Assembly (NCBI RefSeq): GCF_003944765.1
Contig: NZ_RWIU01000004.1
Location: 457,072 to 521,071, forward strand
Direction of reading: 5' to 3'
Source of the DNA: Hymenobacter perfusus
Lineage (GTDB): Bacteria; Bacteroidota; Bacteroidia; Cytophagales; Hymenobacteraceae
Length of the DNA stretch: 64,000 bases
The notes beneath the pieces were generated by a model. That model made no database searches. It was not told the origin of the DNA and was given only the letters and a program-made list of their open reading frames with translations. Below, piece after piece: positions 42,610 through 51,408 of this stretch; the first letter of the stretch is position 1; every line of letters starts with the position of its first letter. Both the position numbers and the translations under genes were made by a program.

Positions 42610-42813
42610 CGGTATCGGGCCGGGTGGGCCGTTGGTCGGGGAAAACGGGCCATTCTGCTGGCAATAGCTCGCCTTCATATAATAGGGGCGCTTCAGTCTG
42701 TTACAAAGCCGTTCGCCTGAGTATCTTCCGGGAGCTACGGCTGCCCTGGTTAACGGACTCGCCAGCCGTTTACTTTTTCTGTTTCCTCCTTCCCCTCAAT
42801 TTCCCACTTCCCC

Positions 42814-43239
42814 ATGGACCGTAAGGATTTCCTGCAGCTTTTCGTGCTGGGTACCGCCGCCGCTGCCACTGGTTGCCTGGGCGCCTGCAGCAAAGACGAG
42901 AGTACCGGCCCCACCACCGGGGCCGCCAACGTGGATTTTACCGTGGACCTGGCGGCGGCTGCCAGTGCCTCCCTGGTGGCGGGCACCGGGTACGTGTACA
43001 GCTCCGATAACGCAGTGATTGTGGCCAAAACCAGCGCCGGCAGCTACGTGGCCGTGCAGGCACCCTGCACCCACGAAGGCGTGCGCGTGACGTTCAACTC
43101 CAGTCGGCAGCAGTTCTTCTGCGCCCAGCATTCGGCGTATTTCAGCCCAACCGGAGCGGTGGTGAGTGGTCCGCCGCCCCGGGCACTTAAGCAGTACACC
43201 GTCACGCAAACCGGTAACTCTTTGCGCATTACTGGTTGA
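42814..43239 (+). CDS. Rieske [2Fe-2S] lipoprotein
   Basis: 141 residues. A lipoprotein-type signal ends in GCLGAC (Cys21 or Cys25). The Rieske cluster ligands are visible: Cys85-Thr-His87 and Cys103-x2-His106. The extra disulfide Cys of cytochrome bc1 Rieske proteins is missing (CTHEGV rather than CTHxGC), which is normal for the dioxygenase and arsenite-oxidase types. It probably sits in the periplasm bound to a membrane as a small electron carrier. No partner oxidoreductase gene is adjacent. Confidence 0.85.
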   Translation: MDRKDFLQLFVLGTAAAATGCLGACSKDESTGPTTGAANVDFTVDLAAAASASLVAGTGYVYSSDNAVIVAKTSAGSYVAVQAPCTHEGVRVTFNSSRQQFFCAQHSAYFSPTGAVVSGPPPRALKQYTVTQTGNSLRITG

Positions 43240-43262
43240 GGGAGCCAGCAAAATAGTTGCTA

Positions 43263-43300
43263 CAGAAAGGGCCGACGCAGCAGTGCGTCGGCCCTTTCTG
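43263..43300. terminator. Bidirectional terminator
   Basis: A 17-bp perfect stem (CAGAAAGGGCCGACGCA and its complement) with a 4-nt loop lies between the convergent Rieske gene and the gene ending at 43343. Confidence 0.8.
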
Positions 43301-43342
43301 TGGCAAGTTGCGGCCGGGTAGCCAGTTGTTGTACAGCCAGCG

Positions 43343-43699
43343 TCAGGCCTCGAAAATGCTGATGACTTCGATCTGTCCCACAATGTGCTGGTTGAACTGG
43401 GGTAGCTCTTCAGCCGGCACCCACAGTTCGTTGTGCTCCCGGTTGCCCACGTTCTGCACCGGAAACGTAGCGGCGTAGTCGGCCTCCACGGCAAAGCGCA
43501 GCACGTAGCCCACGCCGTAATAGGCCACGTTCCAGTCGCGGGCAATTTGGGCGGCGTACTGCTCATTCAGCACCGGGTAGAAGAACGGCTGCTCCGGCAG
43601 GCACGGCGGAAACTCCAGCCACCCCGAGGCCGCAATCAAATCCAGCTCCGCCTGATTAACGGGCCGGTATAGCAACGTAGTAGCCGGTTCGTGACGCAC
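43343..43699 (-). CDS. Conserved small protein (annotated elsewhere as ADP-ribosylation/crystallin J1)
   Basis: About 119 residues. The pattern TLLYRPVNQAELDLIAASGW, then FPPCLPEQPFFYPVLNEQYA, RDWNV, GYVLRFAVEADYAATFPVQ, HNELWVPAEELPQFNQHIVG is that of a widespread family usually given the name ADP-ribosylation/crystallin J1, although no such activity is shown for it. No start ATG exists near; the GTG at 43699 fits the family's N-terminus and lies 10 bases after the upstream gene's stop. It is probably co-transcribed with the Wzi-like gene. Confidence 0.75.
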   Translation of the reverse strand: MRHEPATTLLYRPVNQAELDLIAASGWLEFPPCLPEQPFFYPVLNEQYAAQIARDWNVAYYGVGYVLRFAVEADYAATFPVQNVGNREHNELWVPAEELPQFNQHIVGQIEVISIFEA

Positions 43700-43709
43700 G
43701 TTTTTTCGG

Positions 43710-45617
43710 TTAAAACTCGTGGAGGCGCTGGGCAATGTTCCAGCGCAGGGCCACGGAGGCCAGCACGCCGCCGTCGGCGGTGAAGAAGGGGGCTACCGGG
43801 CCGTCGAAGGTGCGGCGACGGTACACCAGCTTGCCATCGAGCCAGAGGTTGTGGGCCGCCTGCCAGGTGGCGGTCAGGTCGCCGTGGAAGAGGTAGGAGG
43901 TGAGGCCCGCGCCCACTTTGTAGCCGTACTCGGTGGGGCGGGTGTTGTAGGAGCGCAGTACGTCGTTGCCATAGTTGGTGAGGGCCGAATCGGGGCCGGC
44001 GGGGTCGAGGCCCTGCTTCACCAGGAAGCCCTTGGCCACCACGTTCAGGCGGGGCAGCGGCTGGTAACTGGCAATGCCGATCAGCTCCCACAGGTTGGCG
44101 CCCATGGGGTGGGCGAGGGGCTGGGCCGCGTGCTGGTAGTTGCGGAACTGATCCTCGTGCTGGTAGGTGAAGGGCCGGATGAAGTTGAACTCGCCCTGCA
44201 CATCAAAGTTGCGGATGCCGGCCACGTTGAGGTATTTGGCCCCCAGCTGCACGGCCTGCTTGTTGGCCCACCAGCCGTCACCGCTTCGGATTTCGCTCAG
44301 CACAAACTCATCCAGCACCAGCTGCCCGTACAGCTGCACCCGGTTCCGGATGTTCCATTTGAAGTCGGCCCCCAGCAAGGCGTTGTCCTCCGAGCCGGCG
44401 CTCTGCTCCACGGCCCGGTAGAAGATAATCGGGTTGAGGTACTGCAGCTCCAGGCCCCGGCGCGCCCGGCGGTTTCGTGCTACCGGGGCGGTTTGCGGGT
44501 CTCCATCGTCATCCACGTAGTCGGTTACCGTCTTGTAGCCGCTGTAGGTCACGCTCTCGAACAGGCCTACGTTCAGGTTGGGCTTGATATCGAGGCTCAG
44601 GTGATGAAAGGCCAGGTACTTGCGCTGATAGTCTTTGTCGAGGGCGGGGTTGTCGGCCACCAGCTGGGCAAACAGGTTCTGGTAGTGAAACTTCCAAATG
44701 CGGGTGTTCACCTTCAGAAACAGATAGGGCGCGGCGTAATCCGACAAGATCAGGCTGCGGTAGCCGTTGCCGATCTGGTTCCGGTCGTGGCCCAGCTGCA
44801 GGCTCACGTGCCGGCCGGCGGCGTAGCTCAGGTAGCCCCGTGCCGAGAGGAAATCGTACTGGCCGGGCGTGTTCTTGAATGGTTTCCAGAATCCTTCGTG
44901 GGCCACGGCGCTGTCGCGCTCCGTGCGCTGCTGCACGTACAGCGGCACGGCCATCTGGTTGTCGGCCAGGAAGGTGTAGAAGCCCAGGCGCTTATCAATG
45001 GTGCCTTCTACCTGTACGCCGCGGGTGTTCAGGAAGGCGTAGCTTTTGCTGCCGTCGGAGTTGCCCAGGCTCAGACCCAGCACCGGGTTCACCCGCAACG
45101 AAAACTCGGGTTGCTCTACGCTGTACAGGTCGGAGTGTCGCTCGTAGAAATACTTCAGTCGTGGCTGCGGCCGCAGGTTGGTAGCCGAGTCCTGGCGGGC
45201 CTCGTGCCAGTTATCGCGCAACAGATACCGGATGTTAAACCGGTCCTGGCGCGAAAGGCCGGCCGTGGAATCCTGCAACAGCCGCTCGGCCAGCCAGGCC
45301 ACATCGGCGCGGGTGTAGGGCCGGATGCTGGTGTGCAGCTGCACCAGCGAATCGGAGCCGTGCAGAATGGCATATCGGTCGATAAGGCGGTACACGTCGG
45401 CATCCAGGGGCACGTAGGTGGTGCCCATCGTGGTTTTGGTCTGCTCCTTGGCCCGGTTCGTGGCGGCTGGCCGCAATTCCTGAGCTGGAGTTACTGGTTT
45501 CTGGTAATCGAGCCAGGTTCCGGTGCCATCGGTGGGGCGGGTGGGCACGTCCTGGGCAACCGCGGCACGGGTGAGCAGGCCGGTCAGGCCCAGGGCAAGC
45601 AGGTAGGAATTCTTCAT
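43710..45617 (-). CDS. Wzi-like outer-membrane protein (capsule assembly family)
   Basis: 635 residues with a signal peptide (1-21, ending VAQ). Residues 60-160 form a helical region. From about 175 the protein is a large beta barrel. The segment LQLGHDRNQIGNGYRSLILSD followed by YLFLKVNTRIWKFHYQN matches the capsule-assembly Wzi family. In E. coli Wzi is a capsule-attaching lectin barrel; members in Bacteroidota that lack capsule loci are of unknown role. A promoter-like TAGGTTTG lies upstream at 45656-45663 on the minus strand. Confidence 0.8.
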   Translation of the reverse strand: MKNSYLLALGLTGLLTRAAVAQDVPTRPTDGTGTWLDYQKPVTPAQELRPAATNRAKEQTKTTMGTTYVPLDADVYRLIDRYAILHGSDSLVQLHTSIRPYTRADVAWLAERLLQDSTAGLSRQDRFNIRYLLRDNWHEARQDSATNLRPQPRLKYFYERHSDLYSVEQPEFSLRVNPVLGLSLGNSDGSKSYAFLNTRGVQVEGTIDKRLGFYTFLADNQMAVPLYVQQRTERDSAVAHEGFWKPFKNTPGQYDFLSARGYLSYAAGRHVSLQLGHDRNQIGNGYRSLILSDYAAPYLFLKVNTRIWKFHYQNLFAQLVADNPALDKDYQRKYLAFHHLSLDIKPNLNVGLFESVTYSGYKTVTDYVDDDGDPQTAPVARNRRARRGLELQYLNPIIFYRAVEQSAGSEDNALLGADFKWNIRNRVQLYGQLVLDEFVLSEIRSGDGWWANKQAVQLGAKYLNVAGIRNFDVQGEFNFIRPFTYQHEDQFRNYQHAAQPLAHPMGANLWELIGIASYQPLPRLNVVAKGFLVKQGLDPAGPDSALTNYGNDVLRSYNTRPTEYGYKVGAGLTSYLFHGDLTATWQAAHNLWLDGKLVYRRRTFDGPVAPFFTADGGVLASVALRWNIAQRLHEF

Positions 45618-45655
45618 AAGCAGAGCGGTATACGCCGAAAGCGGCAGCCGGTGGG

Positions 45656-45663
45656 CAAACCTA
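45656..45663 (-). promoter_or_regulatory. Putative -7 box for the Wzi-like gene
   Basis: TAGGTTTG on the minus strand matches TAnnTTTG, 39 bases before the ATG at 45617. It is divergent to the box at 45717. Confidence 0.45.
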
Positions 45664-45716
45664 CGGAGTTTACGCAGTATTGGGTGAGGCCCCTAACGCC
45701 GGAAGTTGCGCGGCAG

Positions 45717-45724
45717 TACCTTTG
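45717..45724 (+). promoter_or_regulatory. Putative -7 box directly before the start codon at 45728
   Basis: TACCTTTG ends 3 bases before the ATG at 45728. With the usual distance from -7 box to transcription start, the mRNA would begin at or near the ATG, suggesting a leaderless transcript. No ribosome-binding site is visible. Confidence 0.5.
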
Positions 45725-45727
45725 GGC

Positions 45728-46672
45728 ATGTCTGTTCGTCTATTGCGCACCGCCGAAATCGACCTGGATGCCTGGGACGCCTGCGTGCAGGCTGCCCCGC
45801 AGGTGGTGCCCTACGCCTGCTCGTGGTGGCTGAACGCTACGGCGGGCTCTTGGGAGGCACTGGTAGAAATAGACGATGCTACCGGACGCTACCAAGCCGT
45901 GTGGCCGCTGCCAGTGAAGCGCCGCCCCTGGGGCCGGCAGGTGTTTCAGCCGCCCTTCACCCAGCAGTTGGGCATGTTAGGGCACCCAAAGGATAACGCC
46001 GCGTGGCTGGCCCACGATGCTATTCGCACGCGTTACTGTTGGTTCTACGCCCAACTCAACACCGAAAACGGCCTGCCCGCCACGGTACCGCCGCCGCTGA
46101 CGGTGCAGCCCCGCCAGACCTACCACTTGCCCCTGCACCAGCCGTACGACGCGCTCCGGGCCGGCTACTGCGCCGACTACCGCCGCCGACTGCGGCTGCA
46201 CGCCGAGGCGGCCGCTCCACTGACCGTTCGGGCGGTGGCCAGCGCGGAGCCGCTGCTGGTTCTGTTTCGGCAAACGCAAGGGGAGGCAGCCGGGCTGAAG
46301 GCGCGCCACTACGCGGTACTGCGCCGGCTGGTGGCCGCACTACAGCAGCGGCAGTTGGCCGAGTTGCACGAGGTGCGCGACCAGCAAACCGGCGAACTGC
46401 TGGCCGGGGCGTTGTTCGTGCGCTACCGCTCCCGGCTGATTTATTTATTCGCGGCGGCTTCCGTAGAAGGTAAAAAGGCCGCCGCGCCGTTATTGCTGGT
46501 AGATGCGGCCGTGCGCCGCCATGCGGGCACCCCCGGCCTGCTCCTCGATTTTGAAGGCGGCATGATACCGTCAATTGCCCGTTTTTTCGCCAATTTCGGG
46601 GCCGCGCCCGTTCCTTACGCGGCCTTGTCCTTTACTCCCCCACGACCCTGGTACCGCTTATGGATGCGCTGA
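45728..46672 (+). CDS. FemAB-like GNAT acyltransferase
   Basis: 314 residues. The N-terminal half has WDACVQAAPQVVPYACSWWLNA and GRYQAVWPLPVKRR, the second half LVLFRQTQGEAAGLKARHYAVLRRLV, GELLAGALFVRYRSRLIYLFAAAS and LDFEGGMIPSIARFFANFGA. This is the double-GNAT layout of FemAB/BioF2-like acyltransferases, which transfer amino acids or acyl groups to cell-wall or surface molecules. Substrate not known. It overlaps the upp start by 13 bases, so the two are co-transcribed. Confidence 0.75.
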   Translation: MSVRLLRTAEIDLDAWDACVQAAPQVVPYACSWWLNATAGSWEALVEIDDATGRYQAVWPLPVKRRPWGRQVFQPPFTQQLGMLGHPKDNAAWLAHDAIRTRYCWFYAQLNTENGLPATVPPPLTVQPRQTYHLPLHQPYDALRAGYCADYRRRLRLHAEAAAPLTVRAVASAEPLLVLFRQTQGEAAGLKARHYAVLRRLVAALQQRQLAELHEVRDQQTGELLAGALFVRYRSRLIYLFAAASVEGKKAAAPLLLVDAAVRRHAGTPGLLLDFEGGMIPSIARFFANFGAAPVPYAALSFTPPRPWYRLWMR

Positions 46673-47370
46673 CGCCCCCTTCCGCCGATTCTTTCGCCAC
46701 CGCCGCTGAGGCTGCTGCCGCCAACCCCCGTGTGCATGTGGTGTGCGCCGAGCCATCCATTGCCAACCATTTCCTAGCCGAGCTGCGCGACGTCACGGTG
46801 CAGCAGGATTCGCTCCGCTTCCGCCGCAACCTGCAGCGCTTGGGTGAAATCATGGCCTACCGCATCAGCTCCCAGCTCAGCTACACCGATAAAACGGTGA
46901 AAACGCCCCTCGGCGAGTCCAGCAGCAAACACCTCCACGATTTCCCAGTGCTGGCCACTGTGCTGCGGGCCGGTCTACCGTTTCACCAGGGCTTCCTCAA
47001 TTACTTTGACCAGTCGCCTTCCGCCTTTGCCGCCGCTTACCGCATCGAGGGCACGGCCCAGGTGCAGGTGCAGGTCGATTACCTCTCGGCCCCGAGCCTC
47101 GATGAGCGGGTGCTGATTCTGGTAGACCCCATGCTGGCCTCGGGCAAGAGCCTGGTGCAGACCTACCGGGCCATGCTGCGCTTCGGCACGCCGCGTCAGA
47201 TACACATTGCGGCCGTCATTGCCAGCCCGCAGGGCGTGGAATACGTGACCCGCGAAATACCCGAAGCTACCCTGTGGGTGGCCGCCATTGATGAGGGCCT
47301 CAACGAGCAGGCCTACATCATTCCCGGCCTCGGCGACGCCGGCGACCTGTCGTACGGCAGCAAGCTGTAA
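46660..47370 (+). CDS. upp: Uracil phosphoribosyltransferase
   Basis: 236 residues. It makes UMP from uracil and PRPP in pyrimidine salvage. The PRPP-binding motif VLILVDPMLASGKS is near 148-161, with the flexible RAGLPFHQGF region before it and the uracil-binding C-terminus (YIIPGLGDAGDLSYG) after it. The N-terminal 25 residues are longer than in E. coli Upp but usual for Bacteroidota. It overlaps the FemAB-like gene by 13 bases. Confidence 0.93.
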   Translation: MDALTPPSADSFATAAEAAAANPRVHVVCAEPSIANHFLAELRDVTVQQDSLRFRRNLQRLGEIMAYRISSQLSYTDKTVKTPLGESSSKHLHDFPVLATVLRAGLPFHQGFLNYFDQSPSAFAAAYRIEGTAQVQVQVDYLSAPSLDERVLILVDPMLASGKSLVQTYRAMLRFGTPRQIHIAAVIASPQGVEYVTREIPEATLWVAAIDEGLNEQAYIIPGLGDAGDLSYGSKL

Positions 47371-47390
47371 GGCCAGATGCGTAACAAACT

Positions 47391-47420
47391 CCTAACGCGG
47401 CGGAACTAACCGGGCGTTAG
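47391..47420 (+). terminator. Hairpin after upp
   Basis: CTAACGC and GCGTTAG pair around a 15-nt loop 21 bases after the stop. The U-tract is absent; weak. Confidence 0.35.
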
Positions 47421-47475
47421 CAGAACTGTTACCTGATATCTGCCCGCTTCATTCCCGCCATTTTTCCTTCTTATC

Positions 47476-47934
47476 GTGCTACCGGCTCTACTCAAATACG
47501 CCACCGTTTTTATCATCGGCATGTTCAAGTTCGTGGCTGCGCCTGTTGCTGGCGTAGCGGCCGGGCTACCTATGCCGCTGGTCTGGGGGCTGTCGGTGGC
47601 AGGTATGATGACAACGGTTATCCTGATTTCGGGGCTGGGCCGGCAGTGGGCGTTGCACCTGCGTCGTCGGCGCGAGGCCAAAGGCAAACCGTTGTTTAGC
47701 CGCCGCAGCCGCACGGTAGTGGGTATTTACCGTCGCTTCGGCATGGTGGGCATTGCCTTCCTGACGCCCATTCTGTTCAGCCCGGTGGGCGGTACCGTCA
47801 TAGCTACCCAACTGCACGTACCGCGCTGGCGGATTCTGCTGCATATGGCCTGGAGCGCGGCTCTTTGGGGATTTGCCTTCACGCTACTGGCCGTCAAGTT
47901 CAGTCACTTGCCCATTTTCGACCACTATCGGTAA
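47476..47934 (+). CDS. Small membrane protein (small multidrug export-like)
   Basis: 152 residues with four hydrophobic segments (near 5-25, 35-55, 90-110 and 120-140) and a basic loop (LRRRREAKGKPLFSRRSR). The start LLKYATVFIIGMFKFVAAPVAGVAAGLP resembles the Sm_multidrug_ex family, but no decisive motif is present. The start is GTG at 47476. It is followed directly by a family C inverted repeat. Confidence 0.6.
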   Translation: MLPALLKYATVFIIGMFKFVAAPVAGVAAGLPMPLVWGLSVAGMMTTVILISGLGRQWALHLRRRREAKGKPLFSRRSRTVVGIYRRFGMVGIAFLTPILFSPVGGTVIATQLHVPRWRILLHMAWSAALWGFAFTLLAVKFSHLPIFDHYR

Positions 47935-47943
47935 AGGTGAAAT

Positions 47944-48044
47944 GGTGATTTAGTGAGATAGTGAAATGGTGAGTGGCCGTTCTGATAGCGCATTTCGCGC
48001 CTATAGAACGGCCACTCACCATTTCACTATCTCACTAAATCACC
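47944..48044. repeat. Octamer inverted repeat (family C), best copy
   Basis: Arms 47944-47983 and 48005-48044 are perfectly complementary over 40 bases. The left arm with its upstream flank reads GTGAAATG, GTGATTTA, GTGAGATA, GTGAAATG, GTGAGTGG and ends CCGTTCT. The loop contains a second small stem (GCGC/GCGC). It separates the convergent small membrane protein and DEAD-box genes. Confidence 0.9.
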
Positions 48045-49475
48045 TTATTTGCTCCGTTTGGCGCGGGCGCGGCCCTGGGCGGCGCGGAAGGCTTTGGAAG
48101 AGTGGGAGGAGGCTTTGCCTTTTGAAGGATTGGCCTTTTTGCCTTTCTGGCTGCGGTTGGGACCCACTTGGAACTCCCGGCCGGTGCGCTTATCAATGGT
48201 CACGCCGGGCTTGATCCACTCTTTCCGCTCGTGGAAAGCGCCCTGAAAACTCGGATCTTCGCGCTTACGCCGTTCGTCCTTTTCGCGGTCCATGCCCTGC
48301 TGCTCATCGAAAGAGGTTTTGGCTACCACTACTTCCGCCGGCATCGGCAACACCGGAATCTGCTGGCGGATCAGCTCCTCAATCCGCTGCATGTGGTGCA
48401 TTTCGGCCTCATTGGCGAAGGTGATGGCCGCGCCCGTGTGCTGGGCCCGCCCGGTGCGCCCGATGCGGTGCACGTAGTCGTCGTACACCAGCGGCACATC
48501 GAAGTTGATAACGTGCGATACCAGCGGCACATCAATGCCCCGGGCCGCCACGTCGGTAGCTACCAGAAAGCGAATATCACCGGCCTTAAAGGCCTCCATG
48601 GCATTGATGCGCACGTTCTGGCCCTTGTTGCCGTGAATGGCGCGCACTTCGCCGTGCGCTTTACGCTTCAGGAAGCTGGCCACGTTTTCGGCGTGCTCCT
48701 TGGTGCGCGTAAAAATCATCACGCGGTGGAAGGCGTCCCAATCGAGTAGCAAATACTCCAGCAGGTTGATTTTAGTGAGCAGGTTGGGCACTTCGTAGAG
48801 CGTCTGCGTCACGTTCTGGGCCGAGGTGGCGGCCGGCGTCACTTCTACCCGCAGCGGAAATTCCAGAAACTCTTCGCTCAGCGTCGTCACCTTATCTGGC
48901 ATCGTGGCCGAGAACAGCACGTTCTGGCGCTTGCGCGGAATTACCTCCAGCAGGCGCCGGATCTGGGGCATGAAGCCCATATCCATCATCTTGTCGGCCT
49001 CGTCCATCACCAGCGTTTTCAGCTCTTTCAGTACCAGGTCGCCGCGCAGGTACAGCTCCATCAGGCGGCCGGGCGTGGCAATTAGGATGTCGATGCCCTT
49101 GGCAATGGTTTCAATCTGGGTTTTGGGTCCCAGGCCGCCGTAAATGGCGAAAATGCGCAGGTCGGTGTACACGGCCAACTTTTGCAGGTGGCTTTCCAGC
49201 TGCATGGCCAGCTCCCGGGTAGGAGCCAGCACCAAAGCGCGCGGGTGAGTACCCTGAGCGTACTTCACCTTCATCAGCAGGGGCAGCCCGAAAGCGGCGG
49301 TTTTGCCCGTGCCCGTCTGGGCGATGCCCAATACGTCGTGGCCGGCCAGCAACAGCGGAATCGTCTGCTCCTGCACGGGGGTAGGCTCGGTAAACCCTGC
49401 CTCGGCCACGGCCGTGAGCAGTTGTTTGTTGAGCTTGAAATCGGCGAAAGTGAGCGGCTGCGGCGTATCGGACAT
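48045..49475 (-). CDS. DEAD-box RNA helicase (RhlE-like)
   Basis: 476 residues. It unwinds RNA in ribosome assembly or RNA decay. Motifs in order: FxxxxL and Q-motif (FTEPTPVQEQTIP), Walker A AQTGTGKTAAF, PTRELA, TPGRL, DEAD in VMDEADKMMDMGF, SAT in LFSATMP, TDVAARGIDV and HRIGRTGR. The C-terminal 80 residues are Lys/Arg-rich (GRARAKRSK end) and probably bind RNA. The ATG at 49475 is chosen because it begins just before the helicase core. A promoter-like box lies on the minus strand at 49498-49505. Confidence 0.93.
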   Translation of the reverse strand: MSDTPQPLTFADFKLNKQLLTAVAEAGFTEPTPVQEQTIPLLLAGHDVLGIAQTGTGKTAAFGLPLLMKVKYAQGTHPRALVLAPTRELAMQLESHLQKLAVYTDLRIFAIYGGLGPKTQIETIAKGIDILIATPGRLMELYLRGDLVLKELKTLVMDEADKMMDMGFMPQIRRLLEVIPRKRQNVLFSATMPDKVTTLSEEFLEFPLRVEVTPAATSAQNVTQTLYEVPNLLTKINLLEYLLLDWDAFHRVMIFTRTKEHAENVASFLKRKAHGEVRAIHGNKGQNVRINAMEAFKAGDIRFLVATDVAARGIDVPLVSHVINFDVPLVYDDYVHRIGRTGRAQHTGAAITFANEAEMHHMQRIEELIRQQIPVLPMPAEVVVAKTSFDEQQGMDREKDERRKREDPSFQGAFHERKEWIKPGVTIDKRTGREFQVGPNRSQKGKKANPSKGKASSHSSKAFRAAQGRARAKRSK

Positions 49476-49497
49476 GATGAAAGCGTGTTGTAAACCA

Positions 49498-49505
49498 CAA
49501 AGGTA
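49498..49505 (-). promoter_or_regulatory. Putative -7 box for the DEAD-box gene
   Basis: TACCTTTG on the minus strand, 22 bases before the ATG at 49475. Confidence 0.45.
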
Positions 49506-49703
49506 CGCGGAATCTGAGCGGGTTCGGTGCAAGCGGCCACATATCCGGCAGTCAGCACTCGGTGAGTGAGGCAAGGCTGGCGCTAGCTGCCAGATGGGCT
49601 TTCCGGTCCGCCGCCAACGGGTGGCGGAGGCGCTGAAACACAGTCAGCTGACTTCTGTGCGCCAGGGAATTACCCGAATTTCAGAAAAAAAGACAGACAA
49701 TTC

Positions 49704-49734
49704 TTTGCAAATACCCGGGCCAGGACTACTTTTG
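49704..49734 (+). promoter_or_regulatory. Promoter of tRNA-His
   Basis: TTTG at 49704-49707, 19 bases of spacer, then TACTTTTG at 49727-49734. This is a full match to the Bacteroidota TTTG-N19-TAnnTTTG promoter. Transcription would start near 49740, about 13 bases before the tRNA. Confidence 0.8.
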
Positions 49735-49752
49735 TGACACAATACCCAACAC

Positions 49753-49827
<75 letters not shown>

Positions 49828-49837
49828 CATAGTTCCT

Positions 49838-49872
49838 AAAAAGGCCTCTCCTCCTCGGCAGAGGCCTTTTTT
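49838..49872 (+). terminator. Terminator of tRNA-His
   Basis: AAAAAGGCCTCT and AGAGGCCTTTTT pair around a 10-nt loop; a T run follows. Confidence 0.85.
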
Positions 49873-49989
49873 ATTTTCGCACTGGTACGGCTCCGGGCTT
49901 TTCTGCCCTGCGGCGGAAGGATTCGGCGGCGCGTGTTGCCACCCGGTAAATAGAGTAGAACCCTGAACCACTTTTTTCCTTTTGATTCT

Positions 49990-50922
49990 ATGAGTCTGGT
50001 TGTTATTGGCACGGTGGCCTTCGATGCCCTGGAAACGCCCTTCGGCAAAACCGACAAGATTGTTGGTGGTGCTGCCACGTACATTGGCCTGTCGGCCTCG
50101 TACTCGGTGAAACCCGTGAAAGTGGTGGCCGTGGTCGGCGACGACTTCGCGCAGTCGGACATTCTGCTGCTCCAGGAGCACGGGGTGGATACCGAGGGTC
50201 TGCAGATCAAGCAGGGCGAGAAGTCGTTCTTCTGGTCGGGCAAGTATTCCAACGACCTGAACTCGCGCGAAACCCTCGTGACCGAACTGAATGTGCTGGC
50301 CGATTTCGACCCCATTCTGCCCGATTCCTACCAGGATTGCAAGTACCTGATGCTGGGCAACCTCACGCCCCAGATTCAGCGCCTCGTGATTCAGCGCCTC
50401 GTAAACCGCCCCAAGCTCATCGTGATGGACACGATGAACTTCTGGATGGACGTGGCCCTGGACGAGCTGAAAACGACTATCGAGATGGTGGACGTGCTCA
50501 GCATTAATGATGAGGAAGCCCGCCAGCTGTCGGGTCAGCACTCGTTGGTGAAAGCCGCCAAAATCATCATGGACATGGGGCCGAAGTACCTCATCATCAA
50601 GAAGGGCGAGCACGGCGCGCTGCTGTTCCACAAAAACCAGATCTTCTTCGCCCCGGCCCTGCCGCTGGAGGAAGTCTTCGACCCCACCGGTGCCGGCGAC
50701 ACTTTCGCGGGTGGCTTCATCGGCTACCTGGCCGCCACCGACGACATCAGTTTCGAGAACATGAAGCGCGCCGTGATTCACGGTTCGGCCATGGCCTCGT
50801 TCTGCGTGGAGAAGTTCGGCACCGAGCGTCTACTAAACCTGACCCAGGACGAAATAGAAGCCCGCGAAAAGCAGTTTGGTGAGCTGGTGGCCGTGCAGCC
50901 TCTGGCAGAAGTAGCTGGCTAG
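49990..50922 (+). CDS. PfkB-family carbohydrate/nucleoside kinase
   Basis: 310 residues. It phosphorylates a sugar or nucleoside with ATP. The fold's hallmarks are GGAATYIGLSAS (near 27-38, substrate side) and DPTGAGDTFAGGF (near 231-243) with the catalytic Asp. KKGEHGALLF is the family's strand before the nucleotide site. The exact substrate (ribose, adenosine or another) cannot be read. It is transcribed alone between two terminators. Confidence 0.88.
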   Translation: MSLVVIGTVAFDALETPFGKTDKIVGGAATYIGLSASYSVKPVKVVAVVGDDFAQSDILLLQEHGVDTEGLQIKQGEKSFFWSGKYSNDLNSRETLVTELNVLADFDPILPDSYQDCKYLMLGNLTPQIQRLVIQRLVNRPKLIVMDTMNFWMDVALDELKTTIEMVDVLSINDEEARQLSGQHSLVKAAKIIMDMGPKYLIIKKGEHGALLFHKNQIFFAPALPLEEVFDPTGAGDTFAGGFIGYLAATDDISFENMKRAVIHGSAMASFCVEKFGTERLLNLTQDEIEAREKQFGELVAVQPLAEVAG

Positions 50923-50946
50923 GTTACGGGCTTTGCTTCACGTTTC

Positions 50947-50981
50947 AAAAAGGCTCCATCCGAAAGAATGGAGCCTTTTTT
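50947..50981 (+). terminator. Terminator of the PfkB kinase gene
   Basis: AAAAAGGCTCCAT pairs with ATGGAGCCTTTTT around a short loop, then more T. Confidence 0.88.
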
Positions 50982-51059
50982 ATGCCCCAAATTTTATAGC
51001 AACTTCCGCTAGGGCTACCGGGTAAAAGGGGTATTCATCCACTCGTAAATCCCACGACT

Positions 51060-51308
51060 ATGAGCATGAGCAAAAAGCAAACCGACCTGACCAACGAGCA
51101 AACGTCCGTCAATCCGGCCGCCAATACCAAGAAGAAAAGCACCCAAGTGCAGAGCCCCAATACTATGGACGTATCGGCCCACGGCAATACTACTGATGGT
51201 AACTCTGCCGGTGAGGGCGTTCATAACATCCGCAACAACCCTCAGGGCAACAACCCCGCCTCCGTAAACAGCGGCAAAGTAGGCAAAGGCGGCGACGCCA
51301 AACACTAG
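51060..51308 (+). CDS. Small disordered hydrophilic protein
   Basis: 82 residues, rich in Asn, Ser, Gly, Thr and Lys, with no hydrophobic segment: MSMSKKQTDLTNEQTSVN, later NTTDGNSAGEG and NNPQGNNPASVN. It looks intrinsically disordered, similar in flavour to stress or desiccation-related small proteins, though no family is recognised. A gene is supported by sensible codon use and its own ATG. A family C repeat begins right at its stop. Confidence 0.55.
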   Translation: MSMSKKQTDLTNEQTSVNPAANTKKKSTQVQSPNTMDVSAHGNTTDGNSAGEGVHNIRNNPQGNNPASVNSGKVGKGGDAKH

Positions 51309-51321
51309 GCGGTGACATAGT

Positions 51322-51404
51322 GAGATAGTGAAATGGTGAGTTTGATGTTCTGCTTGCGCCACTTGCGCGCAAGCAGAACATCAAACTCACCATTTCACTA
51401 TCTC
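51322..51404. repeat. Octamer inverted repeat (family C) with 38-bp perfect arms
   Basis: Arms 51322-51359 and 51367-51404 pair perfectly with a 7-nt loop. The left side reads GTGACATA, GTGAGATA, GTGAAATG, GTGAGTTT then GATGTTCTGCTTGCGC. It lies between two convergent genes and ends five bases from the stop of the second. Confidence 0.9.
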
Positions 51405-51408
51405 TCCA

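Noticed and set aside
43343..43735. A true ADP-ribosyltransferase
   Set aside because: The family name is inherited from automatic annotation; no ADP-ribosyltransferase motif is visible.
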